DNA of 64,000 nucleotides from Methylomonas sp. LL1. GTDB taxonomy: Bacteria; Pseudomonadota; Gammaproteobacteria; Methylococcales; Methylomonadaceae. Shown one piece after another: positions 26,534 through 35,792 of this stretch. Under the pieces are notes generated by a model. It ran no database searches. It was not told the DNA's origin and saw only the letters and a program-made list of their open reading frames with translations. The stretch covers positions 4,712,001 through 4,776,000 of the forward strand of contig NZ_CP064653.1 in NCBI RefSeq assembly GCF_015711015.1. Direction: 5' to 3'. Every line of letters starts with the position of its first letter. Positions within the stretch are counted from its first letter, which is position 1. Both the position numbers and the translations under genes were made by a program.

Positions 26534-26851
26534 GTGGCGCGTTTCGATGTCTATCGCAACAGTGGAGGCAAAGTTGAAGAGGTGCCTTTTTTACTGGATG
26601 TGCAAAGCGATGTGCTGAGCGCGTTGGATACGCGTGTGGTGGTGCCTTTACGTCGCCGGGATCGATTCTCCGCCAAGACGCTGCCCTCCAATTTAATGCC
26701 GGCTGTTATCGTTGACGGTTTGGAGTGTGTGCTGGAAATTCCAAAACTGGCCGCAGTGCCGATACGCATCCTGAAGCGACCAGTGACGACTCTTTACGAT
26801 CATCAATTTGAAATTACGGCAGCGCTGGATTTTCTATTTCAAGGATTTTAG
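26534..26851 (+). CDS. ccdB: CcdB-type toxin
   Basis: CcdB poisons DNA gyrase by trapping the cleaved complex. From the GTG at 26534 the protein is 105 aa, close to the 101 aa of F-plasmid CcdB. It starts VARFDVYRNSGG and has VVVPLRRRD and LEIPKLAAVPIRIL as in the family. The C-terminus reads FLFQGF; F-plasmid CcdB ends with Trp-Gly-Ile, residues needed for gyrase poisoning, so Trp is replaced by Gln here. Whether it is still a strong toxin is open. I chose the GTG because it sits 1 bp after the ccdA stop and gives the family N-terminus. Confidence 0.88.
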   Translation: MARFDVYRNSGGKVEEVPFLLDVQSDVLSALDTRVVVPLRRRDRFSAKTLPSNLMPAVIVDGLECVLEIPKLAAVPIRILKRPVTTLYDHQFEITAALDFLFQGF

Positions 26852-26914
26852 CCTGCACAATTGGTGTAATTCCCCGCCGGCGTAGCCTGCTTACTCATAT
26901 CAATTCGGAATATC

Positions 26915-27748
26915 ATGATAGAAATCGGCAAATTAAACACGCTGACCATTAACAATCAACGCGACAACCAGTTTTATCTGGATGGCGGCGAATTGGGGGA
27001 TATTGCCCTTGCCGATAAGGAGTTTCGCGGACAGGTGGGTGATAGTCTACGGGTGTTCGTCTACATCGATGGTAAAAATCAGACTATCGCCACCATTCAA
27101 ATCCCCAAGGCCCAGGCCGATCAAGTCGCCTGGTTGAAGGTGGTGTCGTTGAGTCACGCGGGTGCGTTCATGGATTGGGGCTTGCCCAAGGATTTGTTGG
27201 TACCGTTCAGCGAACAGAAATGCAAGATGGTGGAAGGCCGGTTTTATCTGGTGCGTTTGTTTTTGGACGAAAATAACCGTATCGCCGCCTCGATGCTGTT
27301 GGATGACTTTATTCAGGATGAAGCCTTTTATTACAAGGAAGGACAAGCGGTGGAGTTGATCATAGCCGACGAAACCGAATTGGGTTTCAAGGCGATAGTC
27401 GATCATAAATACTGGGGCGTGCTGTATAAAAACGAAATTTTCCAGCCGGTAAAGAAAGGTCAATCGCTGTCCGGTTTTATCAAAAAAGTGCGGTCGGATC
27501 ACAAGTTGGATTTGATTCTGAACCAGGAGAAATATGGCCAGAAAGTCGATAGCACGTCCGCTAAGATTTTATCCGTGCTGGAAAAGCACGGCGGTTACAT
27601 CGCCTTGACGGACAAGAGTCCGCCCGAGATGATTTACGATACCTTTGCGGTCAGCAAGAAAGTGTTCAAACAGGCCATTGGTGGCTTGTATAAACAACGT
27701 AAGATTGTGATCGAAGACAAGGGCATCAGGCTGGTTGACAAAAAATAG
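26915..27748 (+). CDS. CvfB-like S1 RNA-binding protein
   Basis: This 277-aa protein of the CvfB/YitL family is built of S1-like beta-barrel repeats and a C-terminal winged helix. The N-terminal barrel covers about residues 1-65. A second S1 repeat has SLSHAGAFMDWGLPKDLLVP near 90, a third GFKAIVDHKYWGVLYKNEIF near 150. The winged helix starts near 215 (ILSVLEKHGGYIALTDKSPP). Family members bind RNA and affect virulence or expression in Staphylococcus; no function is known here. It converges with the T6SS kinase gene. Confidence 0.85.
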   Translation: MIEIGKLNTLTINNQRDNQFYLDGGELGDIALADKEFRGQVGDSLRVFVYIDGKNQTIATIQIPKAQADQVAWLKVVSLSHAGAFMDWGLPKDLLVPFSEQKCKMVEGRFYLVRLFLDENNRIAASMLLDDFIQDEAFYYKEGQAVELIIADETELGFKAIVDHKYWGVLYKNEIFQPVKKGQSLSGFIKKVRSDHKLDLILNQEKYGQKVDSTSAKILSVLEKHGGYIALTDKSPPEMIYDTFAVSKKVFKQAIGGLYKQRKIVIEDKGIRLVDKK

Positions 27749-27775
27749 CCGTCCAAAATTTACCAGACAAGCCGG

Positions 27776-29458
27776 TTATTGGCTTGCCCGTAGCTTCTCT
27801 CTTAGCGATAGCAGGCCTTTGTGCGCTGGATGGGCTTCGAGCCCTTCCAACACTTTTTTCAATGCCGCCGAGCGGTCGTTTCTTTCATAGGCTTCCCAGG
27901 CTTGTTGCTCCAACGTGTCGGCAATTTTGATGATGCCCTGGGTTGCCGATTTATTGTAGGGATCGATTTTCAGTATTTCCTGGTAGGCCCATAAAGCGTT
28001 GCTGCCGGTGGGAGCGGTCAGGTAGCCGACGTCGGCATGGATACTGGCCAATTCCAATAAATCCTTGATTTTTTGCTGCTGTTCGGCGGAGAGCTGTATG
28101 GCCACTTTCGGGGCTTCGACCACGGTTGGCGGCGCAATCATGCTCAGATAAATGTTGGCCGCAAAGAGCCCGGTAGCCAGAACTCCGGTCCCCCATAAGC
28201 CGTAAAACACCGCCGAACGCGGCCCCAGAGCCGCCAGAAATTTGTCTACCGTCGGGGTGCGTTGCGTTTGTTGAAAAGCCAAGGCTTTTTGCAGGCCTTT
28301 CCATTGCCTGCGGGATAATTTGGGAATGGGTTTGGCCTGTAAATTGACTTCCAGGGCTTTTTCGGCGGAAAGGCGTCCGAAAGGATGTTTACCGCTCAAC
28401 AGTTCATAACTGACGCAAGCCAGTGCGTAAATATCGTCGCGTTGATCCGGATCGCTGTGATGCAGTTGTTCCAGGCTGGCATAGGATGGCGTGAATGCCC
28501 CTAATGAACGGGCATTGAATATGGTGGCATCCTGGTGGTCTTTATCGCTACGGCTAATCGCGCAGGCGATGCCGAAATCCAGCACCCGCACTTCACCATT
28601 GATGTCGATAAACACGTTGCCCGGTTTGAAATCGGAATGGACGATATTTTTTTTATGGGCATGGCGTAAGGCATCGGCCATCGCATGAATAATCGGCCAG
28701 GCTTGTTTGAACGGTAAGCCGTCCGGATTTTCCTTGATTAAATGGCTTAGCGGTTGGCCCTCGAGGTATTCCATGGACATGAATACATGTCCGCCGTCGC
28801 GGTCGAAATCGTAAACTTTAATGATGTTGGGATGAGAAAGGGTCTGAGCGCGCTTGGTTTCGCGCTGCAGCGACACCAGAGCCATCGGGTTGGCCTGAAA
28901 GTCCTGATTCAATACTTTCAAGGCCACGAAAGGGTCTTTATCCTGGGCCTCGATTTTACGTAAATCGGTGGCCTTGAACACCATGCCCATGCCGCCCACG
29001 CCAAGCAGTTGTTGCAACTCGAACCGGTTTTTCAGAATGCTGCCGACCGTGAGTTCCCGGTGCGGATGCTGCTCCCGCAATCCCTTCAGTAGTGACTCGG
29101 TATTCATCGGGGGGGAGGTTGGGGACGAGGTCGGTGTTAACGTTTGAGCCAGGGCCGGTGACGGATTCGAGGCGGCGGGTTGGATCCGGGTTGCATCGTC
29201 TTGGTTGGCTGATGGGGGAAGGACAGTGGCCGAATCGAACGGCTGACTGATTTGGGTTTTGTCGCTCAATTCCCCTTCCAGGGCGCTATAGACCTGCGGG
29301 GGGATTCTGCCGGCGCGATATTCGGCTTCCAGTAACTGTCTGGCCGCATTACTCATGGCTTCCGGCGCTAGTCCGGTCTGTCTGGCGACTCGCGCTAATT
29401 CGTCGAAAGGGATTTGCGATTGCTGAAAGGCTTTTAATGCGGTGTCGAACGCGTTCAT
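27776..29458 (-). CDS. ppkA: PpkA-type T6SS serine/threonine kinase
   Basis: This 560-aa membrane kinase diverges from the T6SS genes. Residues 1-130 are a helical and proline-rich linker with two Thr-containing motifs (DSATVLPP, DDATRIQP) that could be autophosphorylation sites. The kinase domain runs from about 145 to 400, with G-loop GVGGMGMVFKATD, the VALKVL lysine, and DFG in VLDFGIACAI. The catalytic loop reads VHSDFKPGN, Ser replacing the usual Arg of HRD. A membrane helix (GLWGTGVLATGLFAANIYL) and a TPR-like periplasmic tail follow. By homology it should phosphorylate TssL or an FHA partner to switch the secretion system on. Confidence 0.88.
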   Translation of the reverse strand: MNAFDTALKAFQQSQIPFDELARVARQTGLAPEAMSNAARQLLEAEYRAGRIPPQVYSALEGELSDKTQISQPFDSATVLPPSANQDDATRIQPAASNPSPALAQTLTPTSSPTSPPMNTESLLKGLREQHPHRELTVGSILKNRFELQQLLGVGGMGMVFKATDLRKIEAQDKDPFVALKVLNQDFQANPMALVSLQRETKRAQTLSHPNIIKVYDFDRDGGHVFMSMEYLEGQPLSHLIKENPDGLPFKQAWPIIHAMADALRHAHKKNIVHSDFKPGNVFIDINGEVRVLDFGIACAISRSDKDHQDATIFNARSLGAFTPSYASLEQLHHSDPDQRDDIYALACVSYELLSGKHPFGRLSAEKALEVNLQAKPIPKLSRRQWKGLQKALAFQQTQRTPTVDKFLAALGPRSAVFYGLWGTGVLATGLFAANIYLSMIAPPTVVEAPKVAIQLSAEQQQKIKDLLELASIHADVGYLTAPTGSNALWAYQEILKIDPYNKSATQGIIKIADTLEQQAWEAYERNDRSAALKKVLEGLEAHPAHKGLLSLREKLRASQ

Positions 29459-29806
29459 GGTGGTTTGGCCGTGGAAGTTGATCTTGATTTTAGCCGAACT
29501 CGAACCGGATGTCGTGTCGGGGCTGATTTAAGACTCGGATCGTAAAGTTGGATGAAGGCTTGCGCTAATCCAAGACAGCTTGGCCTTATAATCCGGGCTA
29601 AGTGTAGGTAAAGCTGTTTTACCGATAAGGCCGAGCGATTTAAATAGGCGCTGTTAATTTTGAAATGTTATCGTTAGCCTACAATTCGGGTTATCGATAA
29701 GGCTTGTAATCTTGCCGCTTCGGCAACGGTTTTGTGGAACAGGCTTTAATGGTTTTTAACCTAGGCTTAGGTCAAAACAACTAAATTGAATAGAGGTCTT
29801 GCGAAT
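29459..29806. promoter_or_regulatory. Divergent region between the T6SS kinase and tssJ
   Basis: These 348 bp must hold promoters for both directions. A perfect small hairpin TTGCCG-CTT-CGGCAA lies at 29712-29726, followed by cggttttgt, which resembles a weak terminator or leader hairpin ahead of tssJ. I found no sigma-54 GG-N10-GC pair and no convincing sigma-70 pair. No gene is seen. Confidence 0.4.
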
Positions 29807-30280
29807 ATGAAACGCTATTTTCTATTGTCCATAGTTAATTTTATGTTGCTGGGCTGCGCCGGTGATCCACCGCTGCAACCACTTCCGCCTCCACCTACTA
29901 TCGTCAATTTGCAAATTGATGCAGCCTCGAACCTGAATGCCGACAATAATGGTAACGGCGCGCCGGTCATGCTTAGGATTTACGAGTTACGCGAGCGAAG
30001 CGCATTCCAATCCAGCGATTTTTTTGCTTTGTTTAATAATGACCAGGCCACCCTGGCAGCCGATTTGGTGCGCAAGCAAGAGTTATTGTTGACCCCCGGT
30101 GAAACTAAAAAACTGACGATCAAACCTGATGACAACGTGCGTTCCTTGGGTTTTTTTGCCGGTTTCAGGCAATTGGATACCGCGCAATGGCGTGCCGTGG
30201 CCGAGTTTCAGTTGAATCGAAGCCAAACTTACAACGTAAAACTGCAAAACAACCAATTAAGCGTTGCTCCCGCGCCTTAA
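29807..30280 (+). CDS. tssJ: T6SS outer-membrane lipoprotein TssJ
   Basis: This 157-aa SciN-type lipoprotein anchors the trans-envelope complex in the outer membrane by binding the TssM periplasmic domain. A lipobox (NFMLLGC, Cys near residue 17) follows a short hydrophobic signal. The mature protein shows TssJ motifs: IDAASNLNAD, GAPVMLRIYELR, FFALFNNDQATL, LTPGETKKL and LGFFAGFRQLD. I chose the ATG at 29807, with GAGG about 10 nt upstream, over an upstream TTG. It opens the + strand T6SS operon. Confidence 0.92.
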   Translation: MKRYFLLSIVNFMLLGCAGDPPLQPLPPPPTIVNLQIDAASNLNADNNGNGAPVMLRIYELRERSAFQSSDFFALFNNDQATLAADLVRKQELLLTPGETKKLTIKPDDNVRSLGFFAGFRQLDTAQWRAVAEFQLNRSQTYNVKLQNNQLSVAPAP

Positions 30281-30297
30281 GGGAATTCTAAGCCAGT

Positions 30298-30340
30298 TGA
30301 TTCCGTTCATGGTTCGATAAACTTACCGCGAACGGAATCA
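30298..30340. repeat. Inverted repeat after tssJ
   Basis: TGATTCCGTTC (30298-30308) and GAACGGAATCA (30330-30340) form a perfect 11-bp stem around a 21-nt loop, 17 bp after the tssJ stop. No U-run follows (gtcatttact). It may be a processing or attenuation hairpin separating tssJ from the next gene; the 236-bp gap between them is the largest inside the operon. Confidence 0.5.
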
Positions 30341-30516
30341 GTCATTTACTCTTCATCCCGAGCCTACCGAACGAGGTAATCGGAGCTCCTTAAGCACTGT
30401 TTTATTCGGCTGGCAAACTCTTGGCGGACTTGGCAAAAAACAAATAGGCATTTGTCGCTATTGCCGTTTTCTGCTATTTTCGAGGGAGCTATTTATCACA
30501 TCGACAAGGCGGCCGT

Positions 30517-32787
30517 ATGTCTGTAAACCTTTTTAAAGCCCGCAAATTGGTGCTTGCCATCTCCACCGTGTTACTGGCGTCCTGCGCTCATGAAGCCAGC
30601 AAGGAGGAAATGGCTAAAGCCACCGAGGGTTTTGCCATACAGGACACCAATAAGCTGTTCGTGGTGGATTGTTTGCTGCCGGGGCAGGTACGCAAGCTGG
30701 GTTCGCAGATGACCTATTTGTCGCAGCGCCGGCCGATACGCACCACGGCGGCCGATTGCGAAGTGCGGGGCGGTGAATACGTGGCCTATGACCGGGCCAA
30801 TTATGCCAGCGCGTTGAAAATCTGGTTGCCCAAGGCTCAGGAAGGCGATGCTTCCGCTCAGTTGTATGTCGGGGAAATTTTCGAAAAAGGCCTCGGCGCG
30901 CAGACCGATTATCAGGCGGCCGCGCAATGGTACGAAAAAGCCGCGAATCAAGGTAATTTCCAAGCCCAGTTAAATTTGGGCCATTTATACGAAAAAGGCT
31001 TGGGCGTTCCCGAAAATAAGGAAACCGCGATGCGCTGGTACCGCAAATCGGCGGGCCTGGATGAGGCCGGATTGCAATTTACCCCGGCGATCGAGGCCCA
31101 AAGCCCAGGCAGTAACGCTAGTAGTGAAATCAGCGCCTTGCGTGAAGAGGTTGCTCAATCGCGGCACGAAGCCGAGCAATTGCGTGAGCAATTGAAAAAC
31201 ACCCGGGAACAGGCCTTGGAGCAACAGGAAAGTCTGCGCCGGGCTCAGGACGAATTGGAGGCGTTACGCGACAAATTACAGCAACAAAAATCCGAAACCC
31301 CGGCCGGTTCCAGCGAAATTCAGGCCCTGGAACGGCAATTACGCGAAAAGGAAACCCAGTTGAAAAGCCAGCAGGCTAAGCTGGGAGACTTGACCAAAAC
31401 CCTGGGACAGGAACGTAAACGCATGGAGCGCGAACTGGAAACCGCCCGTAAGGAAAAAACCACCGAAAAAGCACCTGAAACCGCCAAAAACGATTTGGAA
31501 GCCCGGTTGAACGAAAAGATAGAATCCTACCAAAAGCAGTCGGCCGAGCTGACCAACTGGTTGACGTCCAGCCAGAAACCGGACCGGGCTCAAATCGATC
31601 AGCGAAAACAAGCCTTGCAACAGCAAGCCAGGGAAATTGCCGGTCTGAAGGAAAAACTGGAACAACAGGCGCCCACTCAATTGGCGGCGGCCGGCGGCGG
31701 ACCCAATATCGAGTTATTGGAACCGGCCGTGACCGTGACCCGCGGTATTCCGAGCATACAGTTCGGCCAGGGCGAATCGCGTAAACGTTTGGTGGGCCGT
31801 ATCGATGCCAAGGCCGGATTGACCAAATTATTGCTGAACGATAAGCCGCTGACGGTCGATGCCAATGGTGAGTTCCAGACCGATGTTGCGTTGCAAGGCT
31901 CGGAAACTATGGTACATATCGTTGCAACCGATAAGCGCAATCAAACCAGCGATTTGAATGTACGCCTGTTGGCGTCCGAAAATGCCGGACAGGCCGATTT
32001 TCCAGCCACCGCCGTCACGGAAAGTAGGCAGGTCGGCGATATACAGTTCGGTAAGTTTTATGCGCTGATCATCGGCAATAATGATTATGCCGGCTATCCC
32101 GATCTGCAAACCCCGGCCGCCGACGCCAAAAGCCTTGAGTTATTGTTGCGCGAACGTTACGGCTTTAAAACCAAATTGCTGCTGAATGCTAACCGGCATG
32201 CCATCATGTCGGCCTTGAATGAATTGAACCAAAAATTGACCGACCAGGATAACTTGCTGATTTATTATGCCGGACACGGCGAAATCGACCCGAAATCGCA
32301 AAATGCCTACTGGTTGCCGGTGGATTCGGAAGCCGGTAACAGCGCTAACTGGATTTCCAGCCAAAGCATTACCGAATATTTAAGCATTATGCCGGCCAAA
32401 CACATCATGGTGGTGGCCGACTCCTGCTATTCCGGGGCGTTGACCGGTTCGGCGATAGCCCGATTACCGGAGGGCATGGATCAGGCCAAGCGCGAACGCT
32501 GGCTTAAAGCGATGAACAGCCGTAAGGCCCGTACCGTGCTAACCTCCGGTGGCGTGAAACCGGTCATGGATAGAGGTGGCGGCGAACACTCGGTGTTTGC
32601 CAATGCCTTCTTGAAGGTATTGCGTTCCAACAAACGGGTGATCGAGGATTACGATATTTTTCGGGATGTGGCCAATCAGGTCAAACTATCGGCCTCCAAG
32701 GCAGGGTTTGAACAAACCCCGCAATATGCGCCGTTGCAACATGCCGGCCATGAAGGCAGCCCGTTCTTTTTCGTGCCCGAGGCGTAA
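30517..32787 (+). CDS. Lipoprotein with Sel1 repeats, coiled coil and C14 caspase-like domain
   Basis: This 756-aa protein has an unusual build. A lipoprotein signal ends LLASC with Cys23. Two Sel1/TPR-like repeats follow from about residue 92 to 175 (AQLYVGEIFEKGLGAQTDYQ, AQLNLGHLYEKGLGVPENK). A long Glu/Gln/Lys-rich coiled coil spans about 200-390. A small beta domain near 405-490 precedes a caspase-like (peptidase C14) domain from about 505. The catalytic dyad is intact: His587 in YYAGHGE and Cys637 in DSCYSG. It lies between tssJ and tagH on the same strand. Proteolytic activity in the periplasm and a link to secretion are inferences; no close functional precedent is known to me. Confidence 0.85.
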   Translation: MSVNLFKARKLVLAISTVLLASCAHEASKEEMAKATEGFAIQDTNKLFVVDCLLPGQVRKLGSQMTYLSQRRPIRTTAADCEVRGGEYVAYDRANYASALKIWLPKAQEGDASAQLYVGEIFEKGLGAQTDYQAAAQWYEKAANQGNFQAQLNLGHLYEKGLGVPENKETAMRWYRKSAGLDEAGLQFTPAIEAQSPGSNASSEISALREEVAQSRHEAEQLREQLKNTREQALEQQESLRRAQDELEALRDKLQQQKSETPAGSSEIQALERQLREKETQLKSQQAKLGDLTKTLGQERKRMERELETARKEKTTEKAPETAKNDLEARLNEKIESYQKQSAELTNWLTSSQKPDRAQIDQRKQALQQQAREIAGLKEKLEQQAPTQLAAAGGGPNIELLEPAVTVTRGIPSIQFGQGESRKRLVGRIDAKAGLTKLLLNDKPLTVDANGEFQTDVALQGSETMVHIVATDKRNQTSDLNVRLLASENAGQADFPATAVTESRQVGDIQFGKFYALIIGNNDYAGYPDLQTPAADAKSLELLLRERYGFKTKLLLNANRHAIMSALNELNQKLTDQDNLLIYYAGHGEIDPKSQNAYWLPVDSEAGNSANWISSQSITEYLSIMPAKHIMVVADSCYSGALTGSAIARLPEGMDQAKRERWLKAMNSRKARTVLTSGGVKPVMDRGGGEHSVFANAFLKVLRSNKRVIEDYDIFRDVANQVKLSASKAGFEQTPQYAPLQHAGHEGSPFFFVPEA

Positions 32788-32824
32788 GGTCCTGATTATG
32801 CATTTGACACACCAGGTATAGTCC

Positions 32825-34417
32825 GTGATATTGATTCTTAGAACCACAAGTTATAAAGGTCAACCGCCAAGCCAGGAAATCAGTGCGCAGTTCGATACGC
32901 TGGGGGGCTCGATAGGACGGGCTCCGAATAATCAACTGGTATTACCGGACCCGGACAAATTTATCTCCAGGCTGCATGCCTCCATCGTATTCGAAGCCGG
33001 GCAATTCTTCATCGAGGACAGCAGTACCGGCGGCACCTATCTGACCAATTGCGATATGTTGTTACAGCAGGGCCGGGCGGCATTGCATGATGGCGAAAAA
33101 CTGCGGATAGGCGAGTACGAACTGTTGGTTTCGATTCCCGGTAGCGCGAGTACCGAATCCCTGCCCAACTTCGAAACCCCGCCTATAGTGCGTCAGCTGG
33201 ATTTGGCCGAAAACAGTCTGCTGCAAAGCAGTATTCTGGACGGGCCATTCGCGCCGGCTAAACCGGCCCAACCGGAAACCGGTTTTTTCTCCAGTTTCAT
33301 CGAGCAACCCGAGTCTTCGCCGATACACCAAAGTTTCACCGCGCCCGGCATCGAGCAGGCCCCGGTTAAAGCGGAGGTGGACGATCTCGATTTCGGCGAT
33401 TTATTGTCCAAACTGGAAACGTTGCCGGGTAGCAGTAGCAGCGGTTTTAGCCAGCAGCCGGATCTGCCGGAGTTGCCTGACGATTTCTTTGCCGAGGATT
33501 TGGATAAACCCGATAGTTCGCATCCGTTTCAACCCGCTACCGGAATAGAGCCGGTAGCGGCGGAAACCCAGGACAGGACCGGTCCGCAGGCCGCATTTGG
33601 GTTATTCGGTCAAACCGAGCCGGAACCGCCGGTTGTGCAAGCGGCCGAACCGGCGCCTTTTTTTCAGGAGCCAGCCGAGACCGTCATCGAACAGGCCGCG
33701 CCCCTGCCCATTAGACCGCAGCCGGGCAGGGCGCCTCAAGTCGCACCGGTAGCCGCACCGGTAATTCCGGCTCAACCGGCGCCTGCCGTAACGCCTCAAA
33801 TACCTTTGGCAGCCGCGGCAGATGCCGGATTGCCCGCCAATGACAGTTTGGTGCGTGAATTTTTAGCCGGGGCCGGAATCGCCGATCCGAGTTTTGTCGC
33901 GCCGGAACAACTGCCGGCACTGATGAGAACCTCGGGCGAATTGCTGCGTAGCATGGTCGAAGGCCTGATGTTGGTATTGCGGGCCAGGGCCGAATTGAAA
34001 AGCCAATTTCGGGTTTCGGTCACCACGATGCGTGCCGTCGATAACAATCCGTTGAAGTTCACCCCGAATGTCGACGATGCAATCAAGCTGATTCTGGCAC
34101 CGACCAATCCAGGTTTTTTGCCGCCCAAGCAGGCGGTCAGCGAGGGCTTCAATGACATCATGAATCACCAGATAGCAATGACGGCGGGCATTCAGGCGGC
34201 GTTAGCGGAAATATTACGCAGTTTCGATCCCCAGCTAATCGAAAAAACCCAGGCCGAAGGGGTGCTGTTTCAGAAAAAAGCCAAATGCTGGGAGTATTAC
34301 GTCGACAAATATCCGCAATTGAAAGCCGTGGCCCAGGAAGAGTTTTTCGGCGACGCTTTTGCCGACGCCTATGAAAAACAGATGCTGCTGCTGAGCCGCT
34401 CGTCAAAAAAACAATAA
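32825..34417 (+). CDS. tagH: T6SS-associated FHA domain protein TagH (Fha)
   Basis: This 530-aa cytoplasmic scaffold has an N-terminal FHA domain (about residues 20-95) with the phospho-Thr pocket GGSIGRAPNNQLVLPD, FISRLHASI and a later TYLTN. A long Pro/Glu/Ala-rich linker (about 100-330) joins it to the TagH C-terminal domain, which starts near VREFLAGAGIADPSF and has EGLMLVLRARAELKSQFRVS. FHA proteins read threonine phosphorylation by the kinase and promote assembly. The start is a GTG (32825). An FHA reader next to kinase and phosphatase genes is the known T6SS arrangement. Confidence 0.92.
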   Translation: MILILRTTSYKGQPPSQEISAQFDTLGGSIGRAPNNQLVLPDPDKFISRLHASIVFEAGQFFIEDSSTGGTYLTNCDMLLQQGRAALHDGEKLRIGEYELLVSIPGSASTESLPNFETPPIVRQLDLAENSLLQSSILDGPFAPAKPAQPETGFFSSFIEQPESSPIHQSFTAPGIEQAPVKAEVDDLDFGDLLSKLETLPGSSSSGFSQQPDLPELPDDFFAEDLDKPDSSHPFQPATGIEPVAAETQDRTGPQAAFGLFGQTEPEPPVVQAAEPAPFFQEPAETVIEQAAPLPIRPQPGRAPQVAPVAAPVIPAQPAPAVTPQIPLAAAADAGLPANDSLVREFLAGAGIADPSFVAPEQLPALMRTSGELLRSMVEGLMLVLRARAELKSQFRVSVTTMRAVDNNPLKFTPNVDDAIKLILAPTNPGFLPPKQAVSEGFNDIMNHQIAMTAGIQAALAEILRSFDPQLIEKTQAEGVLFQKKAKCWEYYVDKYPQLKAVAQEEFFGDAFADAYEKQMLLLSRSSKKQ

Positions 34418-34446
34418 TCATCGCTGTGCGCTAAGAGCTAAAACAT

Positions 34447-35787
34447 ATGTCAGAAAATAATCGGGTAGTCTGGTCTGAGGGGATGTTTCTCCGCCCTCAG
34501 CATTTTCAACAGCATGATCGCTATGTAGAAAGCCTGGTACGTGGTTTGTCGCAGGATATTCGGGCCTACACCTGGGGATTTTCGCGCTTGAAATTGGACC
34601 ATGCCAACCTTGCCATCGGCAAGCTGGGACTAAGCCTTTGCAGTGGCGTGTTTCAAGACGGTACGCCGTTTAATTTGCCGCAGGATGACGATTTGCCGCT
34701 ACCTTTGGAGGTGCCGGAGGACGAAAAAGCCAGCGTGGTCTATTTGGCCTTGCCGATACGGCGATCGGATTCCACCGAAGTCGATAGCGAACCCTATCCG
34801 GACAATATGGCGCGCTTTCGGCTAAGCGAACGCCAGGTGCGCGATCACAACAGCGGTGCCGATGGCCGCTACGATGTGCAGATCGGCGCGTTGAAACCGC
34901 GCTTGATGTGCGATAGTCAGGAGCGGTCGGGCTACGTCTGCCTGGGGGTGGCTCGTATTATTGAAATGCGCGCCGATAAAACCGTGATTTTGGATGAACA
35001 GTACATTCCGCCGGCCGTGCATTGTTCCAGCGCCGGCCTGCTGGGTGGTTTCGTCAAGGAATTGCAGGGCATGTTCCATACTCGAGGCGAAGCGCTGGCG
35101 GCTCGCGTGGCCGGTGGCGGGCAGGGCGGCGGCGTGGCGGAAATAGCCGATTTCATGTTGTTGCAAATGATCAATCGTTATCAACCGTTGCTGACGCATT
35201 TGGCTAACGCGGCCACCCTGCATCCGGAAGACTTTTTTCAATTGTGCCTGCAACTGGCGGGCGAACTCTCCACTTTTTACCGGCCCAACAAGCGGCCGAT
35301 CGATTTTCCGGATTACAAGCATGACGATTTGAAAGCCAGCTTCATGCCGTTGATCGATGAACTGCGTGCGTTGTTGAGCATGATACTGGAACAAAACGCG
35401 GTGCAAATACCGTTGGCGGAAGTCAAGCCTGGCGTGTACGTGGCCAAGCGTCCCGATCTAAAGCTGCTGGAAGGCTCGGTGTTCGTGTTGGCGGCCAAGG
35501 CCCAGGTTTCGTCGGAATTACTGCGTTCACATTTCGCGCCGCAAGTCAAAATCGGGCCGGTGGAAAACATACAACAATTGGTCAGATCGGCATTGCCGGG
35601 TATCGATATTCAGGCCTTGCCGGTGGTTCCGAGGCAGCTGCCCTACCATGCGGGTTATTCCTATTTTGAGCTGAACAAGCAAAGCGAGTTGTGGGGCAAA
35701 ATGCCCGCATCAGGTGGTTTTGGGATACACATTGGTGGTAATTTTCCGGAACTTGAACTCGAATTCTGGGCTATTAGAAAAGGTTGA
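34447..35787 (+). CDS. tssK: T6SS baseplate protein TssK
   Basis: This 446-aa trimeric adaptor links the baseplate wedge to the TssL/TssM membrane complex. The N-terminus VVWSEGMFLRPQHFQQHDRY is the TssK hallmark; AYTWGFSRLKLD, a central FYRPNKRPIDFP stretch and the C-terminal YFELNKQSELW with FPELELEFWAI are also typical. It overlaps an upstream TTG of tssL, but the likely tssL ATG starts 5 bp after its stop, so the two are closely coupled. Confidence 0.95.
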   Translation: MSENNRVVWSEGMFLRPQHFQQHDRYVESLVRGLSQDIRAYTWGFSRLKLDHANLAIGKLGLSLCSGVFQDGTPFNLPQDDDLPLPLEVPEDEKASVVYLALPIRRSDSTEVDSEPYPDNMARFRLSERQVRDHNSGADGRYDVQIGALKPRLMCDSQERSGYVCLGVARIIEMRADKTVILDEQYIPPAVHCSSAGLLGGFVKELQGMFHTRGEALAARVAGGGQGGGVAEIADFMLLQMINRYQPLLTHLANAATLHPEDFFQLCLQLAGELSTFYRPNKRPIDFPDYKHDDLKASFMPLIDELRALLSMILEQNAVQIPLAEVKPGVYVAKRPDLKLLEGSVFVLAAKAQVSSELLRSHFAPQVKIGPVENIQQLVRSALPGIDIQALPVVPRQLPYHAGYSYFELNKQSELWGKMPASGGFGIHIGGNFPELELEFWAIRKG

Positions 35788-35792
35788 AAGTC

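Noticed and set aside
29459-29806. Possible sigma-54 promoter ahead of tssJ (a TTGGCC near 29581).
   Set aside because: The base pair 10 nt after the GG is CG, not GC, and no TTGC-like -12 element is present.
32681-32935. Minus-strand frame across the caspase/tagH junction.
   Set aside because: No domain, overlaps two well-supported genes, and composition fits a shadow frame.
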